Positions 12,160-24,600 of a stretch of DNA of 64,000 nucleotides are shown piece by piece. Under the pieces are notes generated by a model that saw nothing but the letters and a program-made list of their open reading frames with translations, ran no database searches and was not told the DNA's origin. Source of the DNA: Cylicocyclus nassatus (Eukaryota; Nematoda; Chromadorea; Rhabditida; Strongylidae); NCBI GenBank assembly GCA_958299035.1, contig CATQJL010000305.1, forward strand, positions 75,670,792 to 75,734,791, read 5' to 3'. Made by a program: the position numbers and the translations under genes. The stretch's first letter is position 1, and every line of letters begins with the position of its first letter.

Positions 12160-14200
12160 CTATTCTGGTGCTTCCGTCAGTCGCACATTTGTTTCAGAAC
12201 ATCCGCAGAAGCATCGAATTTTGAGCTATACTGACGCTGCAAAAACTTTGTTTCAATGGAAACATGTGTGAATGTTTACCCCACGTTTTTCGACAACAGT
12301 TGCTCACCAATGACACATGCATCGCCCCCGATATCTCGAGAATCCACATCAATAGAGGTCACACGGTTTTTGTTGCTTATTGGCTTTGTGGAGCTCAATG
12401 TTTGCCCACACTACATCGCCACTTTCTCCTCCGAATATAATTTTGTGAGCAGATTATTTCCCTCACACCGGTAGCAAACCTAATTATGATCAACTAAACT
12501 TGACGTACTTAGAAATTTGGTATTATAACCAACTTATAATCCTTCATTTATTGTGTGAACAATCATTGTAACAATAGCTGTTTTCTCGAGTTTTCATCTC
12601 ATTTGCCTCCTTGCCTTTACAGTTACCATCTCATCATTATATAATAGTTCAAGTATCCGCACATGGTGATATCAAAAAGCGGTACTACATTTGACTTTGA
12701 TGTAGCATCAATTCCCTATTTGCTGATGCTTGAACGTTACCTACAACAATTTACATAAAATTTACACTTCGTGAAAACCGAAGTACCAAAATGAGAAAAA
12801 CGATTTATTACGTTGATAAGAAATTCTTTGACCCCTTCTTCCTTTTACAATAGTAACTCAATCTTTTTACAATATAAGGTCAAAGAAGGAGATCATACAT
12901 ACGAGAGTTTGCCTGTATTGGTTCACGTGCCTCTCTTCCTTGAAAGCTTGTGATTACGTATTTGGACAGACTGTGACAAATCGTGTATTTCTTTCTTTTT
13001 AGGAGTTTTCTTATAATTGCCTTTGAAAGTCTAGAAAAAACAATTTGCGTAAGGCATCCTGAAGGGTGCAAAGTCCACAAAGTCACAACTTCGTCCAAAA
13101 CGCCAAGTATGGCCAGAAATTTATTTGATCACAGTCTTCAGTGAAATCATGTCCATTGTGATAACTTATTACTGTTTACATATTTTGTATTAGAGCTGTC
13201 GCATCCTGGAACTGTAAGAAAGCTAAGACACTCTTTTCAATTCTAAAGAACGAAGAGCGAATAGTCACAAATAAGAAAAATAAGAAGAAAGAAAAGCAAA
13301 AGAAGAATCCGTAGTAGAAGTAAAAGATTCGTGATTCTGATTGCTTCAAAGCGCATTTATTGCGCTCAGAGCACGTTGCGCCACCAACGAAATTTTTCGC
13401 TGTGAAAAGCTAAGAAGGAAGAGTGCCTGTTCAGGCTTGTATCAAAATACAGCGCAAATACAGTTTATAATAAAAATTCCCGAGCATCTATTTTTGCGAA
13501 GAGTTGGGTCCAATTCAGCGGCCAACTGGAACGGTTCCAGCTAATTTGGAAATAAATTGGGCACGACTTCCATTCACACGAGCTTTCATAACTTTTTGGG
13601 CCATGTTCAGGTTCACTCACGCGTTTGTGCGCACCAAATTTGGTATAATATCGTTGCTTCTTGCAGTGAACGAGACATCTGTTTGTTTGGCACGCGAAAT
13701 TACAAACTTCCGTCGTTTGCGACGTCGCGTGATAGCGTGTACGGGCCCTGCCCTAGTATGGTCAAACCGGTGATTATGTCTGTCTAAAGAATTCTAAAGT
13801 AGTAACGTCTGATGTCCATTTTCTCGATTTTTTTGGGGTTTCGCTCACCTCCTCCTCCACATATCCTTTCCATCGGAACCGATGTCCACCTGGCTCGCTT
13901 GCTTGCAGTTGTACCGTGCCCTTTTCCTGCCATTCTTGTAGCTATGGATGCGCACTGCCAAATTTTTTTCTGGCGCGTTCAACTATCATACAGGAACGCT
14001 TCATCTATTGCAAAAACGTTAAAGAATAGGCAGATCAATGTGAGACTGGTATGTAATTTGTAAGGGACTGATATGCGCAAGTGTCACGACGGATAAAATC
14101 TACTACAACGACGAAGCTCTTCTGTTATTTATTATTGATGCAAAGAGTAACAATGAAAACAGGCTGGACTTTTCTTACATTGTGAAAGGATACGTAATAT
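12160..14200. other. Intergenic, no supported gene
   Basis: Only short stop-closed frames are seen. A small minus-strand frame at about 13517-13606 starts MAQKVMKARVNGSRA and ends in a stop after 29 codons; nothing shows that it is expressed. Confidence 0.4.
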
Positions 14201-14206
14201 GTAGGG

Positions 14207-14830
14207 GTGAACACAGCGCAAGATTCAGTCGAAAATTGGTGTTGCGGGTTGATAGGCTCAGCAACCCTTAGCCTCGTTCGACTGCCCTACACAACCAGCC
14301 CCAATCTCAGGATGTTACCAGGTCCACAACAGGCGGGCCTAGCGTATCCAGTCGAAGCAACTACCAGCACTAATCACCATTGTTTACGCTGCGTTGATGT
14401 TTAGTATATTTGTATACTAAATAATAAGAAAAAAAAATACACAACAAAATATCAAACTACGAAAATCTCAGACTAAGCTGGATGACCAAGATACTCAATT
14501 AGTATGAAAAACGTTTAGGCTCCTCCGACAGGGTCTGCCGCTAGAAGCCCTGGTCCACATGGAACGGCGCAACTCTAGCTCCACTCCCTATTATTATCAT
14601 CGTTGTTTACATCCCAAAGCTCGACCGCTCAACATAAAAACTTCTTCTACGGAATGCTGAGAACGGATCCCAGCCTTATATACCCCGGCACTTGGTCGCG
14701 TTCCTGCCGGAGTGGCTCTGCGGCGAACACAAGGCGCAACAGGTAAATGCGGCTACTGCGTCTCCGACATTTGTTCCGAGAAGCTGTTCTGCATCGCGGA
14801 GTCGCGACAATCCGAAGTAAAGATCTGCTC
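14207..14830 (+). repeat. Long dispersed repeat, copy 2 (possible solo LTR)
   Basis: This is the second diverged copy of the 8500-9240 block in the same orientation, again with CAGCCTTATATACCCCG near the 3' end and CATCGCGGAGTCGCGAC after it. No coding capacity is seen. Confidence 0.5.
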
Positions 14831-15106
14831 AAGAGACGGTGATCGGAACCATTGCATTTAGATGAAACTACTAGCGCAGCCTCCATCTTTGGTTGGTGAG
14901 TATGTATCTCGCATGAGTCGTTCCGTCGACTCACACCTGTGTCCGGGGGCATTTTCGTAATAGAGATTCCACAAAAGAGTCCTTTCTTATTATCCCCATT
15001 AATCACCAGCTAGAAGTCAGCGAAGCTCAACGCAATCAACTTAGTGTGAGACTGGCTACATTCATGTTTCTGTCTTATTGTTTTTTGGCGCACCTCGAGT
15101 GTATCA

Positions 15107-15413
15107 ACCCCAAAATCCGTACAATAAGTCCTCCTATCAGCTAAGTCCACCTATCAGATAAGTCCGCAGCAGACCTAGCAGATAAGTCCGCTTTCTTGAC
15201 AACGAAAGTCGCCCTCGCGCCGCCAAGAATCCTGCAGATAAGTCCGCTTTCTCATGCTCAAGATAGGCGAACTTATCTGCTGCGGACTTATCTGGTAGAG
15301 GATTCAAGAGGACTTATCTGCAAGACATTTGGCTGCGCAGAGGGCGATTTTTCATCGATTTTTCGTGTCAAAACTGCAGATAAGTCCGGACTTATTGTAC
15401 GGATTTTAGGGTA
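15107..15413. repeat. MITE with repeated GATAAGTCCGC subterminal motifs
   Basis: The ends are inverted repeats of about 24 bp (AAAATCCGTACAATAAGTCC and its reverse complement). Inside, the unit AGATAAGTCCGC or close variants occurs about eight times, in direct order in the left part and inverted in the right part. There is no coding capacity. Confidence 0.75.
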
Positions 15414-16693
15414 AATAAAAAATTAGACGAAAGAAAGGAAAATGTCGCTTATAGCGGTCACACGTTGAAGGAGACTTGCTGTATGGAAAATTGCAACTGA
15501 ATGATTGGATCAATACAGATACCACTCTCTTTTCGCGCATTAAACACCGTTTGATTAAATGGTTTCTGATTGTGGTTCTACACGCAAAAGGTTCCCAGAT
15601 TTGCTTGATCATGTTTTCAATCGGTGGATCTTCTTTTTCTTGGTTATGATAACTGCATCAAATGTGACACCCGCACTTGTTCGGTGACGCACATCTCCGG
15701 TCTTTGGAAAATTGAATGTCTAAGCCTCTTTCAAGATGATAAGTAATTTATCTTCATGACAGTTAAACAAGAAGTTCGCATGACTTTGATTGGCATTGAC
15801 GTAGTGGTTTTTCTCTCCCACTCAATCACTGTTTCTCATGTCCTTCCAAATGTTTGAGATCTTGATTTGACCAGGGAGAAATTTTTCCTTGAGCTTTCAG
15901 AGACATCAAATCAAACATGTGGGAGGATATTTCTAGGTGACATATGGAAACTTTGTCAACGATAGTTGTTGGAATTTGTTACACAACCTACTGCCAGAGA
16001 AAATGGAGTATGCGAAAGAGACTGCGGAGATCGCTGCAGCAGATTTATCATTTCATGATAAAGAGTAGCAAACTAAGTTTTTCGTTGATTTTTACCTAGA
16101 TTAATTACACTAAGAGCGATTTTATTGGCAGTGCTCCAGAAATGAGAGAATGCAGAATGGGGTTCCGAGGAGGGCTGAAGGGAAGCGCCTCTCCTGGGAT
16201 TTGTCGCGAAATTTTAAGTTACGTGCATGACTTGCAAGAATGTGCAAGTGACTTGTTTGTACTGCTTAATAACTAAAATGATTTTGAAAAATTTTTGAAA
16301 TCCCATTTAATCTTATAAAATCTGAAATTTCTGAAATTTTGTAATGAGCTCGCGAAAATTTCAGCAGACATAACAAAAAAATTTTCGAAGTGCGTGCTAG
16401 TGCCATGCACCTCCATCAGAAAGAAAATTTTGCTGCCCCCTCCCCTGAACTTGATTTATGGGCACGCCACTGTCCTCTACACTTGACAGACTGTTGGGTA
16501 AAAGCAAAAAATTAATATCGTCTCGTTTGCTTTGAACAGAAGTCGAAAAATGCGAATCTAGGAGTCACAAAAATTTTCCGACACCCAGTTCCATTTATGA
16601 AGTGCAACTTTCAGCACTCCAATTTGCCTTTTCTAGAAATTCGGAGAAAAGATTCTGTTACTATTGCAAAAATAGCTGGAGTAGATGTAATGT

Positions 16694-16867
16694 ACCCTTA
16701 ATTCAACTGGCTTGACGGCTGGAACGAGGCTTCGTGACCTAGTTAAGGCTAGATGATAACCAGAGAGCATGCGCTCGAGAGAGACGCAGAATGCGCCGCG
16801 GGAGCGAGCGGCCTTATTAGGTCACGAAACCCCGCCTTAGAGCTGCCAAGCCGGTTGAATCAAAGGT
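16694..16867. repeat. Fold-back MITE of about 174 bp
   Basis: The left arm CCCTTAATTCAACTGGCTTG continuing to TTCGTGACCTAGT pairs, with scattered mismatches, with the right arm read in reverse (TTTGATTCAACCGGCTTGG to TTTCGTGACCTAAT). A short GC-rich loop holds GAGAGACGCAGAATGCGCC. Confidence 0.7.
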
Positions 16868-16869
16868 TA

Positions 16870-19800
16870 TTATTAAGTTCAGGTCATATATAAGCACTTT
16901 TGGACATTTTATCTCGTCAAGCGAAGCTATAGTACTTATTACCTATAATCTCGAGGGCTTTCTTTCAGTGTCAACAAATATTATTGCAGCCCTATCACCC
17001 AGTTCATGAACTTCGGTTGTCGCAGGAAGATTAGCGTCAGAAGGTAACTTAATCCTGACATTACACTGAAACTTCGGCGGTGTTGAAAAAAATGCGGCTT
17101 GTTTGCTTGTCATGCTCGACCAGCGCATAATCATCTGCACCATCCGTAGCATATGCACGCTTTGCAAAAGCCAGGTTCTGATGAGATCAAGTCCTGTGCT
17201 TCTGTAGCATTTTCTGTAGTTCGTAAATATTGAGTTTAGGCGTGAAACACGGCGATGGAAGGAACCTTTAGAGAAAGCGCTTCGGCCAGAAAATATCCAG
17301 TTACGTGATAGCAGTCTGAACCAGGAAAAGACTAATGATGTGAGTCTCCTTTAATCATAGTTGTTCACCAAAACTTTTCTTCAGTTCTAATTCTCGTTTG
17401 CTAGAGATAATGCATAATTGATCTCCTTCATCCATCCGTTCCTGAAACTTGTGGTAGTACAACGCACCACTTGAAATTTTTCTCGGTCTATTTTCTTTGA
17501 AAACTGTTAACTCTTGAAACTGTTCGTAAAAAGTGGTATTTGTCCAAATCGATACATAGTCCAGCAAAACGTCTCACACACATAGTACAGCAAAATTCTC
17601 AACTTATGTAGACGTCTTCGTATATTCTCAATTCCTGTTTCAGAATATTCGAAAAAATAAAATCCCCAAGGAAGAAAGAAGAAAAAAACTTACTTAACGT
17701 TTGCTCCAAAAATTAGCAAAGAGCGCATTATTACGCATCTCTACTGTATTGAGCAGAATTCCGCTCTCATGAAAGATGCTCGTATTGCTAATGAAAAAAA
17801 TTGAACTTGTTCACTCCCTACTCGTTGCAATATTTACGGTCATCATGAAAGTCTTCCAAATTTTCGCAACTTGCACCGAGTTTTTACTCTTTTTTCAGTG
17901 AGTCGAGTTAACCCAACTGGTGGAAATACATGTCAAAGCTCCAAGCTTTATTTTCAAATTGCGAAAGAAAATCCGTTTCCGAACTGCTTCGAAAAAAAAT
18001 CTTGGACAATTAATCTCCCAAGTCGCTTCCTACAGCGCTTTTGCTTCGTGATTGATCAACATTCGACACTTTTGAATTCAACACAAATAAAACTTCTAGA
18101 GACTAGCAGGGGTGGATCAGGGTAACGACATGGAGAATGTTTTATATTGACCAAAATTGCTGTAAACAAAGAAGACGAGTTGAATCCTATCTATCAGGTT
18201 GTGAAGAAAGTTCTGCCATTAGAGGTTAAGCTAAATTATTTTCTTTATATCTTCAACACGAGGGGCCATCAACGATATTTTGGTCATGGGTACTGTTAAG
18301 CTCAAACTACTGATTATGTAAATCATGGGAATTTCTACAAGAAAGGCGGTGGCTGCGTTTCGAAACAGCCAGAGAGTTCGATTTTTTGACTATGAAATCA
18401 CTAAGCTAATTTTTGCTCGGAAAAAGGCCCAAATACCGGAGCAAGTTAAGTCGGATATCGCTTCATCTAAACAATACTAAGGGATATAACGGATTTTTGC
18501 ACCAAGCTTCTGGAAGTTCTGCGCGTCCATAATCTTGAATGTGCATTTTCGCAGACCTAAGCGCAACGGATTTTCCTCCTTCTTTGGGTATTTCTTCTTG
18601 TTTTTCGTTATGTTTCCAAATTTAGCGTATCTTGTAGCTAAGGCCATCGCACACTAAGCACACCCCAAGCCAGCCCCTTGCATTCGCGTTCATTTTTGGC
18701 AATTCATGAGAAGAATTGGCAGAACTTCTTTTACAACGTAATAAATAGATGATTGTGTGATTGACAACAATCTATTATACGCTTCTTTTCAAGCCTTTAT
18801 AAGTCTACGTTTTCCTGGAAGTAAAGTGATGCTCAAATTCAATTATCGACATCACATGGTTGCTATTCACCCTTTCTTATACTTTGAACGGCCTCATTAA
18901 GGTTAAACTCAATTCTAGGCATTCTAGGCTTACAAGTAGAAACTTATACTTTATGAGGAGCCGAAAAATTCATGGCTTTCTCTTCAATGATGAAAGTAAA
19001 GTGAGAGATGTCCCTCAATTTCATCTAATGGAAACCTGCTACATTTGGTGCGAGATACAATGTTTTTATAGTCTCCTGTGTTCCCATGATAAGAGAAGTG
19101 TCACGTGAATTTCTGAATTGAATCGACTGAATCTATACAGCAAAGAGGTTCTTTTGCATATCTGTACTCTACTAATATGTGCCTTTTGTAGGATCTAAAA
19201 AACAGGTTTTTGTATATTCTTTTTTGTTTGTTTACGGTTTATTTTCGCAAAGCTCTTCAAAATCTATAACTCTTGAATTTACAATTTACTATAGAAAAGC
19301 TGAGAACGAGTTGATACATTTTGAGATTTGATAATAGTAGTAGCAAACTAAAACTCCCCCGCTCTATAGCAAAAGCAAAATTCTCATAATTTTGCATGGT
19401 ATGCGGATTTCATGATTACATCACCAATCCCTGAACACGCGATGTGCATTTTGGATATCGTTATGGAATGAAAATTGCCATGCTATTCGTCTCAATTGGC
19501 TTTTCAAGTGCACGTCTGGCCATTCTACCAATTTGCTATTTCTAGCATTGAGAATAAATGGAACACGCGAAGGAACTTCTATGAATAGCGTTTCCCTCGA
19601 AAAATATCATCACATCAATAACGGGACTTTTGATCTTGCAAAAGTTCCTCATTACTGTAAAGCTCTGAGTCAAAAATCTGCTTCGCTCTTTTTTTTCCAA
19701 TAATATTGGTACCTTTGCTGCAGCACCAACTTTCAAATGTGAAGATTTAGCCAAATCTTTGATCTATAAAGCAGGTGCAAAATGTTTTATGTATGAAATT

Positions 19801-19980
19801 TGAGAAGCTTTATGGCCAGAAACAAACATGTGTCATCCACCTGACACATGTTCGTCATAAACTAGACGAAAAAGAAACCCCGGTGCTGATTGAAGTCGAA
19901 AAATTTTTGTGTATAGTTTAAAGACGTTAAAAGTCGCATGACTTTATCTGTTATATGGAATTCAAAATTTGGTTTTCTTA
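16870..19980. other. No supported gene; expected place of the LC8-like first exon
   Basis: The longest frame (17871-18125) has no recognisable content. I looked for an exon encoding the usual LC8 start (M..K.ADM...) and did not find one. A hairpin with an 11-bp stem, AACATGTGTCA and its inverse around a 6-nt loop, lies at 19825-19852. Confidence 0.4.
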
Positions 19981-19981
19981 G

Positions 19982-20972
19982 GCGTTATCCTATCTTGGAC
20001 GAGCTATCGAGGAATGCGGTATCGAAAATGAAATTGCAACATTTCTGAAGAAGAAATTTGATGAAAAATATGGTAGGTCCCTTCTTCTGTTGTCTTTCTG
20101 CATCTTTGCAGGAAAACCTCAAAAATACTTCGCTCTGTCTCAACTTTCAAAAAACTCGCAAAAATCAAACTGCACAATATAGTTTTCTATTTTGACAACG
20201 CATTTTTATTAACGCGATGCAATTTTATTTAGCAAAATTCGATTTGTGAGCGTGTGCTAAACAGAACATCTGTCTACCTAGTAAATATCGTAGCTGATGC
20301 CCTCATCTCTCTTTCTTCTTATTTCTCTCAATTCCTAATTCACAATTGTTATGCTAAACGAATATCTTCCAGAGATCCAGCAAATACTTGAAAAATGACT
20401 TTTTTCTGTTTTCATATTAAATTCTGCAAAATTACAAAAACGATCATTTTTTCTGCAATAGGTTGCTGCTGTATTGTACGAGTCGGAACAGCAAACCTTA
20501 AACGACTTTGCATAAATTTCTTTTCCTACTTTGACACTGCGTTTTTTAATGCTCTTGATACCTGCTCCGGAGCATGTTGATCGAAATTCGCATATTACAT
20601 GCAAAAATGTATATGCCAACTTGCAAAATATATCTTGCTTAAAGTTTTAACACCGTGTTTTCTAAAGCTCTTAGTACCAGTTCCGGAGCATGTTAATTGG
20701 AATTCGCATACATCCAAATCACTTTTCTTTATTCAACTTGGATATTATCTTTGCTATTGCGAACTAGAAGCTGCGAAGCCAGCTACAATAATGATTTGAG
20801 AAGTCCAAACAAATTTGCTTCAAATGCCCCGCGAGGACAAAACGAACAATTTTTCTTTATAGGCGGTGCGTGGCAATGTATCGTCGGACGTAACTTCGGC
20901 ATGCACCTAGATTGCAACGAATTCATTCATATGTACATAAGCAAAATTTCAATTCTTCTCTTCAAGTGTTAA
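19982..20972 (+). CDS. LC8-type dynein light chain-like protein, 5' end missing
   Basis: Two exons, 19982-20072 and 20863-20972 (TAA at 20970), join in phase across a 790-bp intron. The first reads ALSYLGRAIEECGIENEIA then FLKKKFDEKYG; the second GAWQCIVGRNFG..EFIHMYISKISILLFKC. This follows LC8 (DYNLL): AI.KY..EKDIA.yIKKEFDKKY.PTWHCIVGRNFGSYVTHE..HFIYFYLGQVAILLFKSG. LC8 is a homodimeric hub that binds short linear motifs in dynein intermediate chain and many other partners. The copy is diverged: Q replaces H in WHC, the SYVTHE strand reads MHLDCNE, and the protein ends in Cys. The usual first exon of about 25 residues was not found, so this may be a lineage-specific paralogue or a pseudogene. 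It converges on the KCC gene. Confidence 0.78.
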
Positions 20973-21625
20973 TTTCGTTCTTTCGCTGTATTTGTAATGA
21001 CTGTCATGTAAAACCTTCATAAACTCGCATATTTATTCATCCGGCGCATACTGGAATACAAACATGGAACCAAAAAGCGAAGATCGGCCTTGCACGCGGG
21101 CCGTACTCCCGTTGGAGATAATTTGTTTTTTAGTGCACCACATTAGGATGGCCTTTGGTGAAGCAGCCTCGAATACGAGGAAATGCACAAATCATCCAGC
21201 GAGAGTACACGGTCACGCTCTTAATTCCAATTTTATTTCAAAAATACAGAAAAGAATGACCGACCTAGATTTCCTGAATATTCATAGATGTCGTGATAAA
21301 AGTGAAGCTTCGAATCAACAACACATTGGACAAAAGGCACTTTCTAACGCCGACTTAGTACATTATGCGGAGTCAAGTAGAAACTTGATGCACCGTTTGG
21401 CCGTTGCCCAGTTTTTCTGATTAGAACTACAATTACAGAATAATAATATGACAAGGAGATTGTGGCAACGGAGAGCGACATTAATACAGATCACGGTAGC
21501 ACACCAGGAAGAACCACGTTCTCTGTGTATAGCACAAGCCAATGTGGTCAAAATAGAATGGGAAACGAAGAAAGACAATGAAAAAAAGTAAGTAACACAA
21601 CAGCGATAGAGCAAATTCTAGCAAA

Positions 21626-24600
21626 CTATGAGCACGTAGTAATCACTTCTTTTCCCGTGCCTCGTACAAATAGAACCCGACTGATCTTGTCCGACAAGAC
21701 CTCCAAATAATGGATGTAGTCGTCAAGACCTAAACACATAATTTGATTTATTAAACAAAATTTCGTGATATGAAGCTGTATTATACTTAATAATACTAGG
21801 AATTCTATAAAAAGCTAAAAACGAACCTTCTTTAGTCTTCGGAGGTTTTGGCAAGTTTAGTAGTACGAGTTGGCTGTTTAGCGAATGTTCAATGATAAGC
21901 TCATTGAGTCGAACAGCAGTATGCATTTTGTGCACCTATAAGCAGCTCATTTTCTATTTTCCTTCACGTCATCGCACGCAGAGACTGAACGCCGTTGCGT
22001 CCGCGAAAGACAGTACGTGCTTAGAAGAGACAGTAGACGGTGAAAAAAATAAAAGTGCGCTGGTCAGAGAGACGCCGACAGCGTCCACAATGGCGTCCTA
22101 TCCCTGCATGATAATGATTTGCCTATGTTAAACTCACTTTTGTTCGATCCAGAGCTCGCATTCTTTCTTTCATTGTTTTCTCCTTTTTGTTTTCGTCAGT
22201 TATTGATTCTTCCTCCGGTGATTTATCTGCAAAAGCACCAAAATATGCGAGAAAGATATCAGAAAGTACTATACCTTCAATCTCGTCATGCGATTTATTG
22301 TCTCCGTTTTCGTTATCCGATTTTTTAGCAGATTTCTCACGTTGTTCCGCAGTGACGAGAGGCTGTAATTTACAAAAGATTATATGATTCACTTCAAAGT
22401 ATTATAGATAAAAAATACCGAGATCCCTCGACCCATGTTGCCGCTTCTAGCCTCTTGCATTTGCTTGAGAACCATGGTGCGCTCTTCCATGAGAAGCGTA
22501 CGTTCGAAAGCGTTTTTAGAAATCTCGGGATCAGCCAGCTCAACGATCTACAAAGTACGAGAAATTAAGGAAAATACAGTTCATAATTTACGTGAACAAA
22601 AAGAATACCAGGATTTTTGCGTCGATCCTAAGTTGGTAGACATATTGCTGTAGTTCAGACTGCATCTTTAGATTGTTGTCATTCTCTTGTGCAATTGCAA
22701 TGATTCGCAGTTTGCAACCTCGCCAGACCTTCAATAAATCAAATTAGTACCAAGTCGCCCTAGACAACGTTTGAAAACAACCTTATGCTGCTTTAGAAGA
22801 TATCCCATCAATAAGCATAGTCCTCCATCCTGCACGATCCAGTATACATCAATGAATCCATTTAGTCTGAAGACGATTGATGGGAAGTCAATTATTCCTT
22901 TTGCAACCAACAGGCACATGTCCATTGCGACTGCGGCATGCAATTTATCTAAAAGGGCTGGTTTATGCTCAAATTTCGTGTTATTCTGGCTTGCAAAAAT
23001 TGAATTCCAGTCTTTTTTCATATGAGAAATCTTTGAGAAGAGTCATGAAACGAAAATTATGATAAAAATTACACAAAGGTCAATTTTACAAATAAAAAAG
23101 CTATGAACATCAAAAGGGAAAATTCTAAATTTTGAATAAACCTTACCAGTGAAGGTGTTGTACTCAGAGTCACTGCTTTCCGATGATCCACGTTCGTGTA
23201 CCGGCCACGATATCAGCATGGTGTTAGGTTTCAAGCCACCCAAACCAACCGACTGGATCAAGGTAGACATAGAACCAGTTATCTGTAATGTAGCTTTGAT
23301 TGGAGCATAATGACCTCAAAAAGAGTGACACTGACCTGGTCCTCATCATGAATCATCGCTTTAGAGAAGCCACGAAGACGTACTTGATTCATATCAAAGT
23401 CCATTCTGGATTTGATCTGAAACATTGAGCTTGAACACCTCGCTTCCACAAAAAAATTGCGAAAAGAAGAATATAGAGATGAAGAAAAGCACTGCACCTG
23501 TTCAGCACGTTTTCTATCATCGGGGCTTGTGACAGATCCTCTGATGAATGAAGTGACAATGGTCAGTCCCTTTCCTGCTTTGAGCTGGGATGCCAGATTC
23601 AAAAGGTTCAGATATCTCACGTCAACCAATTCCTTTGCCCATGGCATTGAAAGGATAAGAAGCAGTTGAGGGCTGAACAAAGGTTCACAATGCCTATTCT
23701 GACGTTATAAATGTGAGCGAGAACTAACCGCCAATTCTTTGGATGAGGGTCTTTTTCTTCGATTTTCATGAGTGAATACTGAGCGGTGGTAAGAGCCAAA
23801 CCTCTAATACCATCACCCCATTCCTTCTTGGCACTGAAATATACCATGATCATTGATCACCGCCATAGTTACAAAGTGGTAACGAACCCCTTCCACTCGA
23901 CGTATTTGTAAATGACAAGGCAAAGGAAAATCGAAACGAGAGCATAGTCCCAATGGGTAGAGAACATGATGAAGAAGCATAGCACAGCACCAAGAAGGGA
24001 AAGAGACCTGCAAGTCAACAGCTGGAACCAAAATCGATGGGAATTGTTATGGAATCTTACCAGTGGTAATACTGGAAGCGAGGACGCCAGTTGGGAGCTC
24101 CAAGCAGAGAATGCATAGTGCAAATGATGTTAACGAAAGCGTAGCACATCAAGAAGAAGAAGTCTACAACAGCGGCGATACTGTCCATAGCACCCAAAAG
24201 GATAGCTGCCTCGGCAATGACGATTGTGATAATCAATCTAAAACGCAAGTGTTTTCTCACTCGTATTATTCCTAAGCAGCCACCAGGCTTAATAACTCAC
24301 CCAAGGAAAGGTTCGTTATTTTTGGTGACTTTTTTGAAAGGGCTAAGGATAGGTATCACATCGTCTTTGGCAATACTTTGGAGAAGACGAGGAGCAGAAC
24401 ATAGGCATTGTAAAGCTGCTCCAAATGTTGAAAGGAAAGAGCCACCAAGCAAAACCCAAGAGCTAGGCCAAGACAGTTCGCCGACAATCATGGAGCCTCC
24501 CATAGACTGACCATTCCTGAATCGTGGACATTCAGCGCTTTATGTTCGAAAAAAGCATCAGCATCACTCACTTGTCTCTCAAGACACTACCATCAATAGC

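Noticed and set aside
13504..13773. 89-codon plus-strand frame and opposing small minus frame MAQKVMKARVNG
   Set aside because: Overlapping open frames on both strands, no domain, no splice context; kept only as a remark.
21064..21420. 118-codon plus-strand frame (MEPKSEDRPCTR..)
   Set aside because: Lies in the convergent 3' region between the LC8-like gene and KCC, has no recognisable motif or splice partner, and is within chance length.
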